Shown here: positions 56,081 to 64,000 of the stretch, one piece after another
Layout: the number at the start of each line of letters is the position of its first letter
Numbering within the stretch: the first letter of the stretch is position 1
DNA from: Saprospiraceae bacterium
GTDB lineage: Bacteria > Bacteroidota > Bacteroidia > Chitinophagales > Saprospiraceae
Assembly: GCA_021604865.1 (NCBI GenBank)
Contig: BQJU01000015.1
Coordinates: 62,001-126,000, forward strand
Length of the DNA stretch: 64,000 nucleotides
Direction of reading: 5' to 3'
The notes under the pieces: model-generated
What the model was told of the DNA's origin: nothing
The model's database searches: none
What the model saw: only the letters and a program-made list of their open reading frames with translations
Made by a program: the position numbers and the translations under genes

Positions 56081-57130
56081 ATGGCAAAATTGAATTTCGG
56101 CGGTGTAGAAGAAAATGTGGTTACCCGCGAAGAATTCCCTTTGGAAAAAGCACAAGAAACCCTTAAAAACGAGACAATAGCCATTATTGGTTATGGCGTA
56201 CAAGGACCGGGGCAGGCCCTCAATTTGCGCGATAATGGCTTCAACGTGATTGTTGGACAGCGCCAACCTTCTAAATCCTGGGATAAGGCTATTGCTGATG
56301 GATTTGTTCCTGGCGAAACGCTTTTCAGCATTGAAGAAGCTTGCCAACGAGGCACCATTATTCAATACCTGCTTTCCGATGCAGCACAAATTGCGATGTG
56401 GGATACCTTGAAAAAACACCTCACTCCGGGTAAAGCACTCTACTTTTCGCACGGATTTGGAATCACGTATAAAGAACGGACAAAAATCATCCCTCCAAAG
56501 GATGTAGATGTCATTCTTGTGGCTCCCAAAGGCTCAGGAACTAGCTTACGCCGGATGTTTGTAGCCGGACGGGGACTCAATTCCAGTTATGCCATCTTCC
56601 AGGATGCTACCGGCAAGGCCAAAGAACGGGTCGTTGCTCTGGGCATTGGCATTGGATCGGGATACCTATTTGAAACTACCTTCAAAAGAGAAGTCTATAG
56701 TGACCTGACTGGTGAGCGCGGTACATTGATGGGTGCGATCCAGGGTATTTTTGAGGCACAATATTCCGTATTGCGCAGCCATGGCCACTCTCCAAGTGAA
56801 GCCTTTAACGAAACGGTGGAGGAACTGACTCAAAGTCTGATGCCACTAGTAGCTGAAAACGGAATGGACTGGATGTATGCCAATTGTTCCACTACAGCTC
56901 AGCGGGGTGCATTAGATTGGAAAGACAAATTTCGCGATGCCGTATTGCCGGTTTTTAAAGAACTATATGATAGTGTTGCCTCTGGTAATGAAGCTCAGCG
57001 CTCGATTGACACCAATAGTCAGTCGGACTACCGGGTGAAATTGGACGCAGAACTAAAAGAATTGCACGATAGTGAAATGTGGCAAGCGGGAAAGGTAGTA
57101 CGTGGTCTCCGTCCGGAGGCTAATGACTGA
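56081..57130 (+). CDS. ilvC: Ketol-acid reductoisomerase
   Basis: A 349-residue enzyme. The NADPH-binding motif is IIGYGVQGPGQALNLRDNG, with the phosphate-binding loop VGQRQPSKSWDKA. The metal and substrate residues are in VAPKGSGTSLRRMF, TDLTGERGT-like SDLTGERGTLMG and EAQYSVLRSHGHSPSEAFNE. It converts acetolactate or acetohydroxybutyrate to dihydroxy acids in valine, leucine and isoleucine synthesis. ilvA follows on the same strand after 140 bases. The acetolactate synthase and dehydratase genes (ilvBN, ilvD) are not in the window. Confidence 0.95.
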   Translation: MAKLNFGGVEENVVTREEFPLEKAQETLKNETIAIIGYGVQGPGQALNLRDNGFNVIVGQRQPSKSWDKAIADGFVPGETLFSIEEACQRGTIIQYLLSDAAQIAMWDTLKKHLTPGKALYFSHGFGITYKERTKIIPPKDVDVILVAPKGSGTSLRRMFVAGRGLNSSYAIFQDATGKAKERVVALGIGIGSGYLFETTFKREVYSDLTGERGTLMGAIQGIFEAQYSVLRSHGHSPSEAFNETVEELTQSLMPLVAENGMDWMYANCSTTAQRGALDWKDKFRDAVLPVFKELYDSVASGNEAQRSIDTNSQSDYRVKLDAELKELHDSEMWQAGKVVRGLRPEAND

Positions 57131-57195
57131 TCTGGATAAAAATTGAAAAAAATGGAAGGAGTGGAAGAGATGTTCACCTCCATTCCTTCCATTAA

Positions 57196-57210
57196 AGCAT
57201 GTTTGGAGTC
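57196..57210 (+). repeat. Palindromic repeat family A, end fragment
   Basis: AGCATGTTTGGAGTC matches the family A left end. Only this arm remains between ilvC and ilvA, so it is a solo end or an internally deleted copy. Confidence 0.5.
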
Positions 57211-57270
57211 ATCGAAGCATATTAACCACCAAAATTCACAAAGAATACTCAATTAATCCCATTTTGACTC

Positions 57271-58536
57271 ATGACCACTTCGACTACTGTTCCACTTATA
57301 AGCGTAAAAAATATCTTCCAGGCCAAAGTGCGACTGAAAGAAGTGGCGATTCCCACCCCTTTAAGTTACAACTACAATCTCTCTGATCAACTCGACTGCA
57401 ACCTTTACCTCAAACGGGAGGACATGCAGGTGGTCCGATCGTATAAGATCAGGGGCGCCTATAATAAGATGGCCACGATGGGTAAAGATGCCCTGACCAA
57501 TGGCGTAGTTTGTGCCAGTGCGGGCAACCACGCTCAAGGGGTAGCTTTTGCTTGTCAAAAAATGGGGGTCATGGGTAAAATCTATATGCCTAGTGTTACG
57601 CCTCAACAAAAGGTGAAGAAGGTCAAATTATTTGGAAAAGAGTTTGTGGAAGTCATTCTCTTTGGCGATACCTTTGATGATTCTTATAATGAAGCCCTGA
57701 AGCAGGTAGAAGAGAACGGGATGATCTTTGTACATCCTTTTGATGATGAAAAGGTAATCGAAGGTCAAGGTACCGTGGGGTTGGAGATTCTGGAAAATTG
57801 TCCGGTTTCTATTGACTATGTATTTGTTGCTGTTGGTGGCGGCGGTTTGATTTCCGGGTTGGGCAGTTATTTCAAACAGATAAGTCCCAACACTAAAATT
57901 ATCGGTGTTGAGCCATTGGGTGCGCCTGCTATGCACGACTCTTTAAAAGCAAAAAAGATCATCACCCTGAATGAGATCGATAGTTTTGTCGATGGCGCGG
58001 CGGTACGTAAAGTAGGCGAAACCACCTTTGCCATTGCCCAACAAGTTATTGATGATATGGTGTTGGTGCCCGAAGGCAAAGTATGCAGCACCATTTTGCA
58101 ATTGTACAATGAAGAAGGCATCGTTGTTGAACCCGCCGGTGCTCTGACCATAGCAGCCCTTGATCAGTACCAGGAAAAAATCAAGGGCAAAAATATTGTT
58201 TGTGTCATTAGTGGCAGCAATAATGATATCACCCGTACGGAAGAAATTAAGGAACGGTCTCTACTCTTCGAAGGTTTGAAACACTACTTCATTATCCGCT
58301 TCCCACAGCGAGCTGGTGCCCTACGTGATTTCCTGAATAATGTGCTGGGCCCCAATGATGACATCACCCATTTTGAATATACGAAAAAACACAATCGCGG
58401 CTCCGGTCCGGCATTAGTAGGCATTCAGGTCAACGAGCGGGCCGATTATGAGGCATTAGTACAACGAATGGATGAACACAATATCAGTTATCAGAGTGTG
58501 AATAATAGTCGGATGTTGTTTGAGTTGTTGGTTTGA
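57271..58536 (+). CDS. ilvA: Threonine ammonia-lyase (threonine dehydratase), biosynthetic
   Basis: The 421-residue pyridoxal-phosphate enzyme has the Schiff-base lysine Lys59 in VVRSYKIRGAYNK, the phosphate-binding GGGGLISG and ASAGNHAQG. It deaminates threonine to 2-oxobutyrate, the first committed step to isoleucine. After residue 335 there is one ACT-like regulatory domain (HYFIIRFPQRAGALRDFLNN), shorter than the two of E. coli IlvA, which suits the smaller IlvA form found in many Bacteroidota. It is the last gene of the ilv pair and converges with a lipoprotein gene 39 bases on. Confidence 0.93.
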   Translation: MTTSTTVPLISVKNIFQAKVRLKEVAIPTPLSYNYNLSDQLDCNLYLKREDMQVVRSYKIRGAYNKMATMGKDALTNGVVCASAGNHAQGVAFACQKMGVMGKIYMPSVTPQQKVKKVKLFGKEFVEVILFGDTFDDSYNEALKQVEENGMIFVHPFDDEKVIEGQGTVGLEILENCPVSIDYVFVAVGGGGLISGLGSYFKQISPNTKIIGVEPLGAPAMHDSLKAKKIITLNEIDSFVDGAAVRKVGETTFAIAQQVIDDMVLVPEGKVCSTILQLYNEEGIVVEPAGALTIAALDQYQEKIKGKNIVCVISGSNNDITRTEEIKERSLLFEGLKHYFIIRFPQRAGALRDFLNNVLGPNDDITHFEYTKKHNRGSGPALVGIQVNERADYEALVQRMDEHNISYQSVNNSRMLFELLV

Positions 58537-58574
58537 TACACAAATCATCACCTACATTTCGAACCCCAGCATTT

Positions 58575-59129
58575 CTACTCCCACTGAATAACTTCAGACT
58601 CCTTTTCAAGCACAATGCCCGATTCAAAAATCATTTTGATTTGGAATTTTCGGATAGCTATATCTACAGGCTTTTCAGTAATCACAATATTTGCGCGGCT
58701 CATATACTCAAACTCCCAAGTATCGGCGTCAGCAAGCCATTCTTCAATGGTTTTTTCGCCATAAACCGAAAGGATTTCATTCAAAGACGTTCCTGCTTCA
58801 AAATCATTAAATTTTTCATTGCTCGTTAGGGTGAATGCTGTAAGTGGATCTTTAAGCCCCAAGCCACCATCTGGTGAGCAACTTGTGGCGTAAGCTGAAG
58901 GAATAAAAGGGTTGGCAAAACCTTGGACTGATCCAATGAATTCAGGTGAGAATAACACACCTAATAGAATGGAGTCCCCCTCAATAACCCCTTGATCGGC
59001 GGGTACGCCCTGAAGGTTTGTAACAAACATATCCAAGTCTATAATATTCCAATGTGTACCATCATGGAAACAGTCACAACCAAAGCAGCCGGAGAGAAAT
59101 AAAAGAGAAAGGACGATGAGTTTTTTCAT
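58575..59129 (-). CDS. Lipoprotein of unknown function
   Basis: The ATG at 59129 gives MKKLIVLSLLFLSGC, a clear lipobox with the modified cysteine at residue 15; a TTG two codons upstream is rejected. The 184-residue product has several cysteines just after the anchor (CFGCDCFHDGTHW) and one near residue 83 (ATSCSPDGG). A central part is Ser/Leu-rich, and the C-terminus is beta-like (DVAIRKFQIK-like IAIRKFQIKMIFESGIVLEK). No catalytic motif is seen. It is probably attached to the inner face of the outer membrane or to the inner membrane. Confidence 0.75.
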   Translation of the reverse strand: MKKLIVLSLLFLSGCFGCDCFHDGTHWNIIDLDMFVTNLQGVPADQGVIEGDSILLGVLFSPEFIGSVQGFANPFIPSAYATSCSPDGGLGLKDPLTAFTLTSNEKFNDFEAGTSLNEILSVYGEKTIEEWLADADTWEFEYMSRANIVITEKPVDIAIRKFQIKMIFESGIVLEKESEVIQWE

Positions 59130-59210
59130 TTTCAAGAGCGTTTTGGTAATTATTAACTGAGGGTGAGCGTAATTATGCCAACGAGTGAGTACTTAAGAAT
59201 CAGGAAAAGT

Positions 59211-59254
59211 TTCACCGCAGAGGCGCTAAGTACACTGAGACAACGCAGAGAAAA
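59211..59254 (+). repeat. CACCGCAGAGGCGC-type repeat, copy 1
   Basis: TTCACCGCAGAGGCGC, then ACTGAG and CGCAGAG at 59211-59254, recurs in the same order at 60147-60185. Similar stretches are scattered in many bacterial genomes and have no known function. It sits just beyond the EVE gene stop. Confidence 0.6.
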
Positions 59255-59276
59255 TACTAGTATTTTCACGCTCCAT

Positions 59277-59690
59277 TCACACCTCCGTCTCCCCCATCTT
59301 CAAAATCTTTTTAAATGCCTTAGCTTCAAGCGGCATTACAGAAAGGCGACCAATGCGCACCAGCGGAATATCGGCCAATTCGGGAGTAGCTTTGATATCT
59401 GTTAAAGGAACAGCCTTTGTAAATGCCTTATAAGGTACCAGATCCACTACTGACCAGTCGCCTTTTTCGGCGGTTGGATCGGGATAGGCTTCAGTTATCA
59501 CTTTGGCAATGCCGACTACTTCCAGTCCCTTCCGACTGTGATAAAACAAGACCAAGTCACCTTTTTTCATCCCCCTCAGGTGGAGGCGAGCCGCATAATT
59601 GCGTACCCCTTCCCACATGGTTTTGCCGTCTTTAACCAGATCGTCATAACTATATTCAAAGGGTTCGGATTTGACCAGCCAGTAATTCAT
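59277..59690 (-). CDS. EVE-domain protein
   Basis: A 137-residue single-domain protein. The EVE signature is complete: NYWLVKSEPFEYSYDDLVKD, then WEGVRNYAARLHLRGMKKGD, LVLFYHSRKGLEVVGIAKV and YPDPTAEKGDWSVVDLVPYK. EVE domains are PUA-related and recognise modified bases in DNA or RNA; stand-alone proteins of this size resemble human THYN1. It may bind a modified nucleic acid, including phage DNA with modified cytosine, but which one cannot be said. It is a single-gene unit between repeat-rich spacers. Confidence 0.93.
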   Translation of the reverse strand: MNYWLVKSEPFEYSYDDLVKDGKTMWEGVRNYAARLHLRGMKKGDLVLFYHSRKGLEVVGIAKVITEAYPDPTAEKGDWSVVDLVPYKAFTKAVPLTDIKATPELADIPLVRIGRLSVMPLEAKAFKKILKMGETEV

Positions 59691-59732
59691 GTTGATATTA
59701 TTTTGTCAATTTTTGTTTTTGTGACAGGTCCA

Positions 59733-59928
59733 AGGGGTCAGCGAAGAATAACTTACCCATTTGATGCGGCTCTTTTGCCACCAGCCGTCGTTACTCAAAT
59801 CCTTGCGTAGTAGTGGCTATGCGCGGTTTTCGCGCTTGCGTGCCGTAGCACTTCAGCGCGCAGCGCACGCCTAGGCTGGCGGCAAAATAGCTCACCTGAA
59901 ACAGACAACTTATTCTTCGCTGACCCCT
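59733..59928. mobile_element. MITE-like element with perfect 19-bp terminal inverted repeats
   Basis: AGGGGTCAGCGAAGAATAA (59733-59751) is exactly repeated in inverse orientation at 59910-59928. Inside, GGCTCTTTTGCCACCAGCC and the reverse of GGCTGGCGGCAAAATAGCTC pair well, so the 196 bases fold into one long hairpin. There is no open frame, and no target-site duplication is obvious in the flanks. It is the largest feature of the 59691-60497 spacer. Confidence 0.8.
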
Positions 59929-59980
59929 AAGATAGGAAGATTTTTATAGAATGGATGGATTGGAAGAAATAGAAAATTGG

Positions 59981-60055
59981 AAAAAATGGGGGAGCAATAG
60001 CTAATCAGAGGGCTCACTTTTCGCTTTTGATTTTTTACTTTTGGTTGGCTGGAGC
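59981..60055 (+). repeat. Repeat family C, copy 3
   Basis: GAGCAATAGCTAATCAGAGG followed by GCTCACTTTTCGCTTTTGAT and ACTTTTGGTTGGCTGG matches the copies at 31984 and (inverted) 39096. It lies in the spacer between the EVE protein and the SpoU methyltransferase. Confidence 0.6.
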
Positions 60056-60146
60056 AACTACGCTGAGGCTTCGTTGCCTGAAAGAAGAAATGGATGAAAT
60101 GAGCACAATGCGCCTAAAATCGGAGTGTCCGAGAAAGTGTGTTTTT

Positions 60147-60185
60147 TTCACCGCAGAGGCGCGGGGAACGCTGAGTTTCGCAGAG
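60147..60185 (+). repeat. CACCGCAGAGGCGC-type repeat, copy 2
   Basis: TTCACCGCAGAGGCGC, ACGCTGAG and CGCAGAG at 60147-60185; see the copy at 59211. About 900 bases separate the two. Confidence 0.6.
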
Positions 60186-60283
60186 TAATTTATTGAAATT
60201 CCTTTTTTTGTGCGCTTTTTTGGGAGTTGAAAATTATGAGTAGGACACATTTTGCTGGACTCTCCCCCTAAAACCATTTCCAA

Positions 60284-60497
60284 ACTTCCTAAACCAGTTT
60301 TCCCTGAAAGTAATGGAAGAATCGAAAGGATTGTTAGCCTCCTTTCAGACTTAAAACACCTCTATTGCCCTAAACCTCCTAAACCCTTCTAAACCCTCCT
60401 AAACCCCTCTAAACCCTCCTAAACCTCCTAAACCCTTCTAATCCCTTCTAAACCCTTCTAATCCCTTCAAATCCCTCCTAAACCTAAATTCCCCTTA
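60284..60497. repeat. CCTAAACC-type tandem array at the 3' end of the SpoU gene
   Basis: From about 60360 units such as CCTCCTAAACCCTTCTAAAC repeat every 10-11 bases up to the stop codon at 60498. On the transcribed minus strand it reads GGTTTAGGAGGGTTTAG, rich in GG runs. The same type of sequence fills 20300-20424 after the VWA gene. Confidence 0.8.
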
Positions 60498-61031
60498 TCA
60501 CCCATACTTCATCTGCCGGAAAACTTCCCAGACGACAATCCCAATACAGACCGAAATATTAAGAGAATGTTTGGTGCCAAATTGTGGAACTTCGATACAG
60601 CCATTGACCATTTCCATAACGGCAGCATCTACCCCGTCTACTTCATTGCCAAATATCAAGGCATGTTTACAGTCCGTATTAATGTTAACATCCTGAAGGT
60701 GTTTGCTACCTTCGGCTTGTTCTACGGCCCATATTTCGTAGCGTTGAGCCCTGAGTCTTTCAATGACTTCGGCTGTCGTAGGCACGTATTCCCACTCTAC
60801 AGACTCCGTAGCACCAATAGCAGTTTTGAGGATTTCACGATGTGGCGGCTGAGCGGTGATGCCACATAGGTAAATTTTTTCGATGGTAAAGGCATCCGAA
60901 GTTCGGAAAGCTGAACCTACATTAAGCGCTGAACGCACATTGTCCAATATCAGAACAATAGGCATTTTCATTTGCTTTTTAAACTCATCTGTGCTCACCC
61001 GGTTCAATTCCTGGAGGCTTAGTTTTCTCAT
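60498..61031 (-). CDS. SpoU/TrmH-family RNA 2'-O-methyltransferase
   Basis: The 177-residue protein has the SPOUT motifs of the SpoU class: VLILDNVRSALNVGSAFRTS (motif 1), ALIFGNEVDGV (motif 2) and IEVPQFGTKHSLNISVCIGI (motif 3) with the knotted C-terminus. It would methylate a ribose 2'-OH in tRNA or rRNA; it is too short for the RlmB/TrmH forms with an extra N-terminal domain, so the exact target is open. Its ATG shares one base with the stop of the membrane protein upstream (TAATG), making it the third gene of the pyrG operon. Confidence 0.9.
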   Translation of the reverse strand: MRKLSLQELNRVSTDEFKKQMKMPIVLILDNVRSALNVGSAFRTSDAFTIEKIYLCGITAQPPHREILKTAIGATESVEWEYVPTTAEVIERLRAQRYEIWAVEQAEGSKHLQDVNINTDCKHALIFGNEVDGVDAAVMEMVNGCIEVPQFGTKHSLNISVCIGIVVWEVFRQMKYG

Positions 61032-62466
61032 TAATTTCTTTTTTCATATAGAATCAGGCTAACTCCGGCATTATCAAAGCGTTGTTTGACTTTCCAAAAG
61101 TTACGGAGATCATCAATTTCCTGATCCGTAAAATCATTCATCACATTACTGTAGAAAATCAGACTGTCTTTTTGCAGATTTTTGGCTTTAAAACCAAGCT
61201 CACTGCCGGAAAGGTCTTTATATTTCCAAGGACCAATTTCCGGAAAGGCAGTACCTATTTTAGCGGGGGGAACATTCTGCTCGCTAAGATAATGCAAAAA
61301 TTGATTTCGAAGGTTATAATAGGGTAAATGAGCCAACGTACAATCCCAATCTTGTGAAACTTTATCGGGATAAATCCAGTAATTTCCAGTAAACAACCCC
61401 AGTAATGCCAGCACATACATATAGCGGCGCCAGTTGGACGTCAATACCGTATGAACCCAAAAACTAAAGAATAAAAAATTTAAAGCAAGAAAAAAAGGCA
61501 AGAGGTAACGTAGAGAATGTAACCCTTGAAACAACAGATAAGAAGGACTTAAGAAGACCAGCGTACAAATACATAACTTCAGCGCCACGCCGATCTGGGG
61601 GTGTTGCAAAATGCTTCGCCAACCCAACTTTTTCAACCAGGCACGAGACAATAGAAATAGTAGTATCCAAATCAAAATACGCCCCTCTTCCAGCACTTTT
61701 CGAACCAGAATGGCCATATTTCGGGCAAAACCACTCCACCCTACCCGTTGAAATCCATACGCCCAGGGAGAATCCGGATGGTAACCCACCCAACCTGTAT
61801 AATAATAATGAATGCTCAGAAAGGAAAGAGCCAGGATGCCTGCCGGAACAAATGGCAACATTCTTTTGAACCAATAATTTAAGTTGGCCAGCGAGTCTTC
61901 CGGTTTGTAAATAACCCAGCTTCGAAACACAAACAGCAAAAAAGTCACCATCATACCCCGGGTACTGATCAGTACCAACCCCATACACGCCAGCACCAGC
62001 AAGAGCTGTTTTTCTTCAAGGATACTGTTCACCGCCAATAAAAAACAAAATACCAACAACAAATCCGGGCTGATCAAAGTGCTCTGGCCCGCCAGCACCG
62101 GATCGACCATAGCCAGTAAAGGAAGTGCCAACACATACTTTCCATTACCAAACCAGTCTCCCAGACGAAACAAGAGATAGAGTATGCCCCACAAAAAGGG
62201 AAACATGGCCAGATGGCTAACCCATAAAGTTTTTCCAAACCAGGTCCACAACAGAGCCAGATACATGCCAAAAACCGGCGGATGCCCACTGTCGATCTCT
62301 GTTGGCAACAACCACTGTGAAAACTGATGATCATAATACCAATGGGCATGTTTTGATCCCAATTGGATGGTATCCCAAAAAAAGACATGGCCACTTACCA
62401 GCCAGCAAATCATAAAAGCAAGCACTGCAGTGCCTGCCAAATACACATTGCGGTAATTGGTTTGCA

Positions 62467-62467
<1 letters not shown>
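61031..62467 (-). CDS. GT-C-like polytopic membrane glycosyltransferase
   Basis: A 478-residue protein with about ten to eleven membrane segments. The first outer loop has the acidic residues expected in GT-C enzymes (GHVFFWDTIQLG, then IDSGHPPVFGMYLALLWTW) and a second loop FYDHQF-like YYDHQFSQWLL. It is typical of proteins that transfer sugars from lipid carriers (PMT/ArnT-like). Its start overlaps the pyrG stop by one base, and its stop overlaps the SpoU start by one base. No oligosaccharide genes are near, so the acceptor is unknown. Other hydrophobic families cannot be excluded. Confidence 0.7.

Positions 62468-64000
<1,533 letters not shown>

Noticed and set aside
55893-56093. A 66-residue plus-strand frame before ilvC
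   Set aside because: It begins with TTG and runs out of frame into ilvC; I use it only as a possible leader signal, not as a gene.
60284-60497. Telomere-like repeat implying a linear replicon end
   Set aside because: The array is inside continuous gene-bearing sequence and occurs at two places; genes continue on both sides.

Overview
The window reads as chromosomal DNA of a Bacteroidota bacterium, most likely from the Saprospirales/Lewinella-Haliscomenobacter side of the phylum. The phylum call is well supported and the order-level call is inference. Evidence for the phylum: at least seven secreted proteins carry type IX secretion (T9SS) C-terminal sorting domains of type A or B; one giant protein has SprB-type repeats; there is a TonB-dependent receptor/DUF4249 cluster; several lipoproteins have short lipoboxes; starts mostly lack Shine-Dalgarno sequences; and several upstream regions carry TAnnTTTG motifs, two with a TTTG 19-21 bases upstream (the Bacteroidota promoter pattern). 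Both ends cut a gene: a PKD/T9SS type B surface protein on the left and CTP synthase (pyrG) on the right.

Layout. 1-5.8 kb: surface proteins (PKD adhesin, OmpA/TSP3 protein, subtilisin-like lipoprotein). 6-11.3 kb: ftsE-like ATPase, then a cytochrome c maturation cluster (CcmE of the CXXXY type, CcmF) with a DUF2520 protein and a small unknown protein. 11.5-16.5 kb: c-di-AMP cyclase cdaA with a prolyl oligopeptidase lipoprotein, an unknown secreted protein, and miaE. 16.5-18.3 kb: a two-gene ATPase + PIN-nuclease module, clearly more AT-rich than its flanks and the best candidate for an undescribed defence or toxin-antitoxin-like system. 18.3-23.4 kb: hydrolase, unknown protein, VWA protein, peroxiredoxin-like protein, malate dehydrogenase. 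23.6-28.6 kb: three tandem paralogous M43-like metalloproteases with T9SS tails. 28.8-30 kb: sucC. 30.1-36.9 kb: an uptake cluster (MG2/plug protein, DUF4249 lipoprotein, STN-type TonB receptor, small secreted protein). 37-41.8 kb: glycosyltransferase, Omp85-like barrel, and an ECF sigma factor with a probable anti-sigma membrane protein. 42-51.4 kb: two T9SS type A proteins, isoaspartyl peptidase, and a SprB-repeat giant of about 1820 residues. 51.7-58.5 kb: sppA, ppk1, ilvC, ilvA. 58.5-64 kb: lipoprotein, EVE protein, and a tightly overlapped pyrG / GT-C membrane protein / SpoU methyltransferase operon.

The intergenic DNA is unusually rich in repeats. I see a palindromic element family with AGAGCATGTTTGG-type ends (about six full or partial copies, all intergenic), a separate 196-bp element with perfect 19-bp terminal inverted repeats, a third dispersed family with a CACTTTT-rich core, and three G/C-skewed short tandem arrays each sitting directly 3' of a minus-strand gene. 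No tRNA, rRNA, CRISPR array or transposase gene was found by eye.
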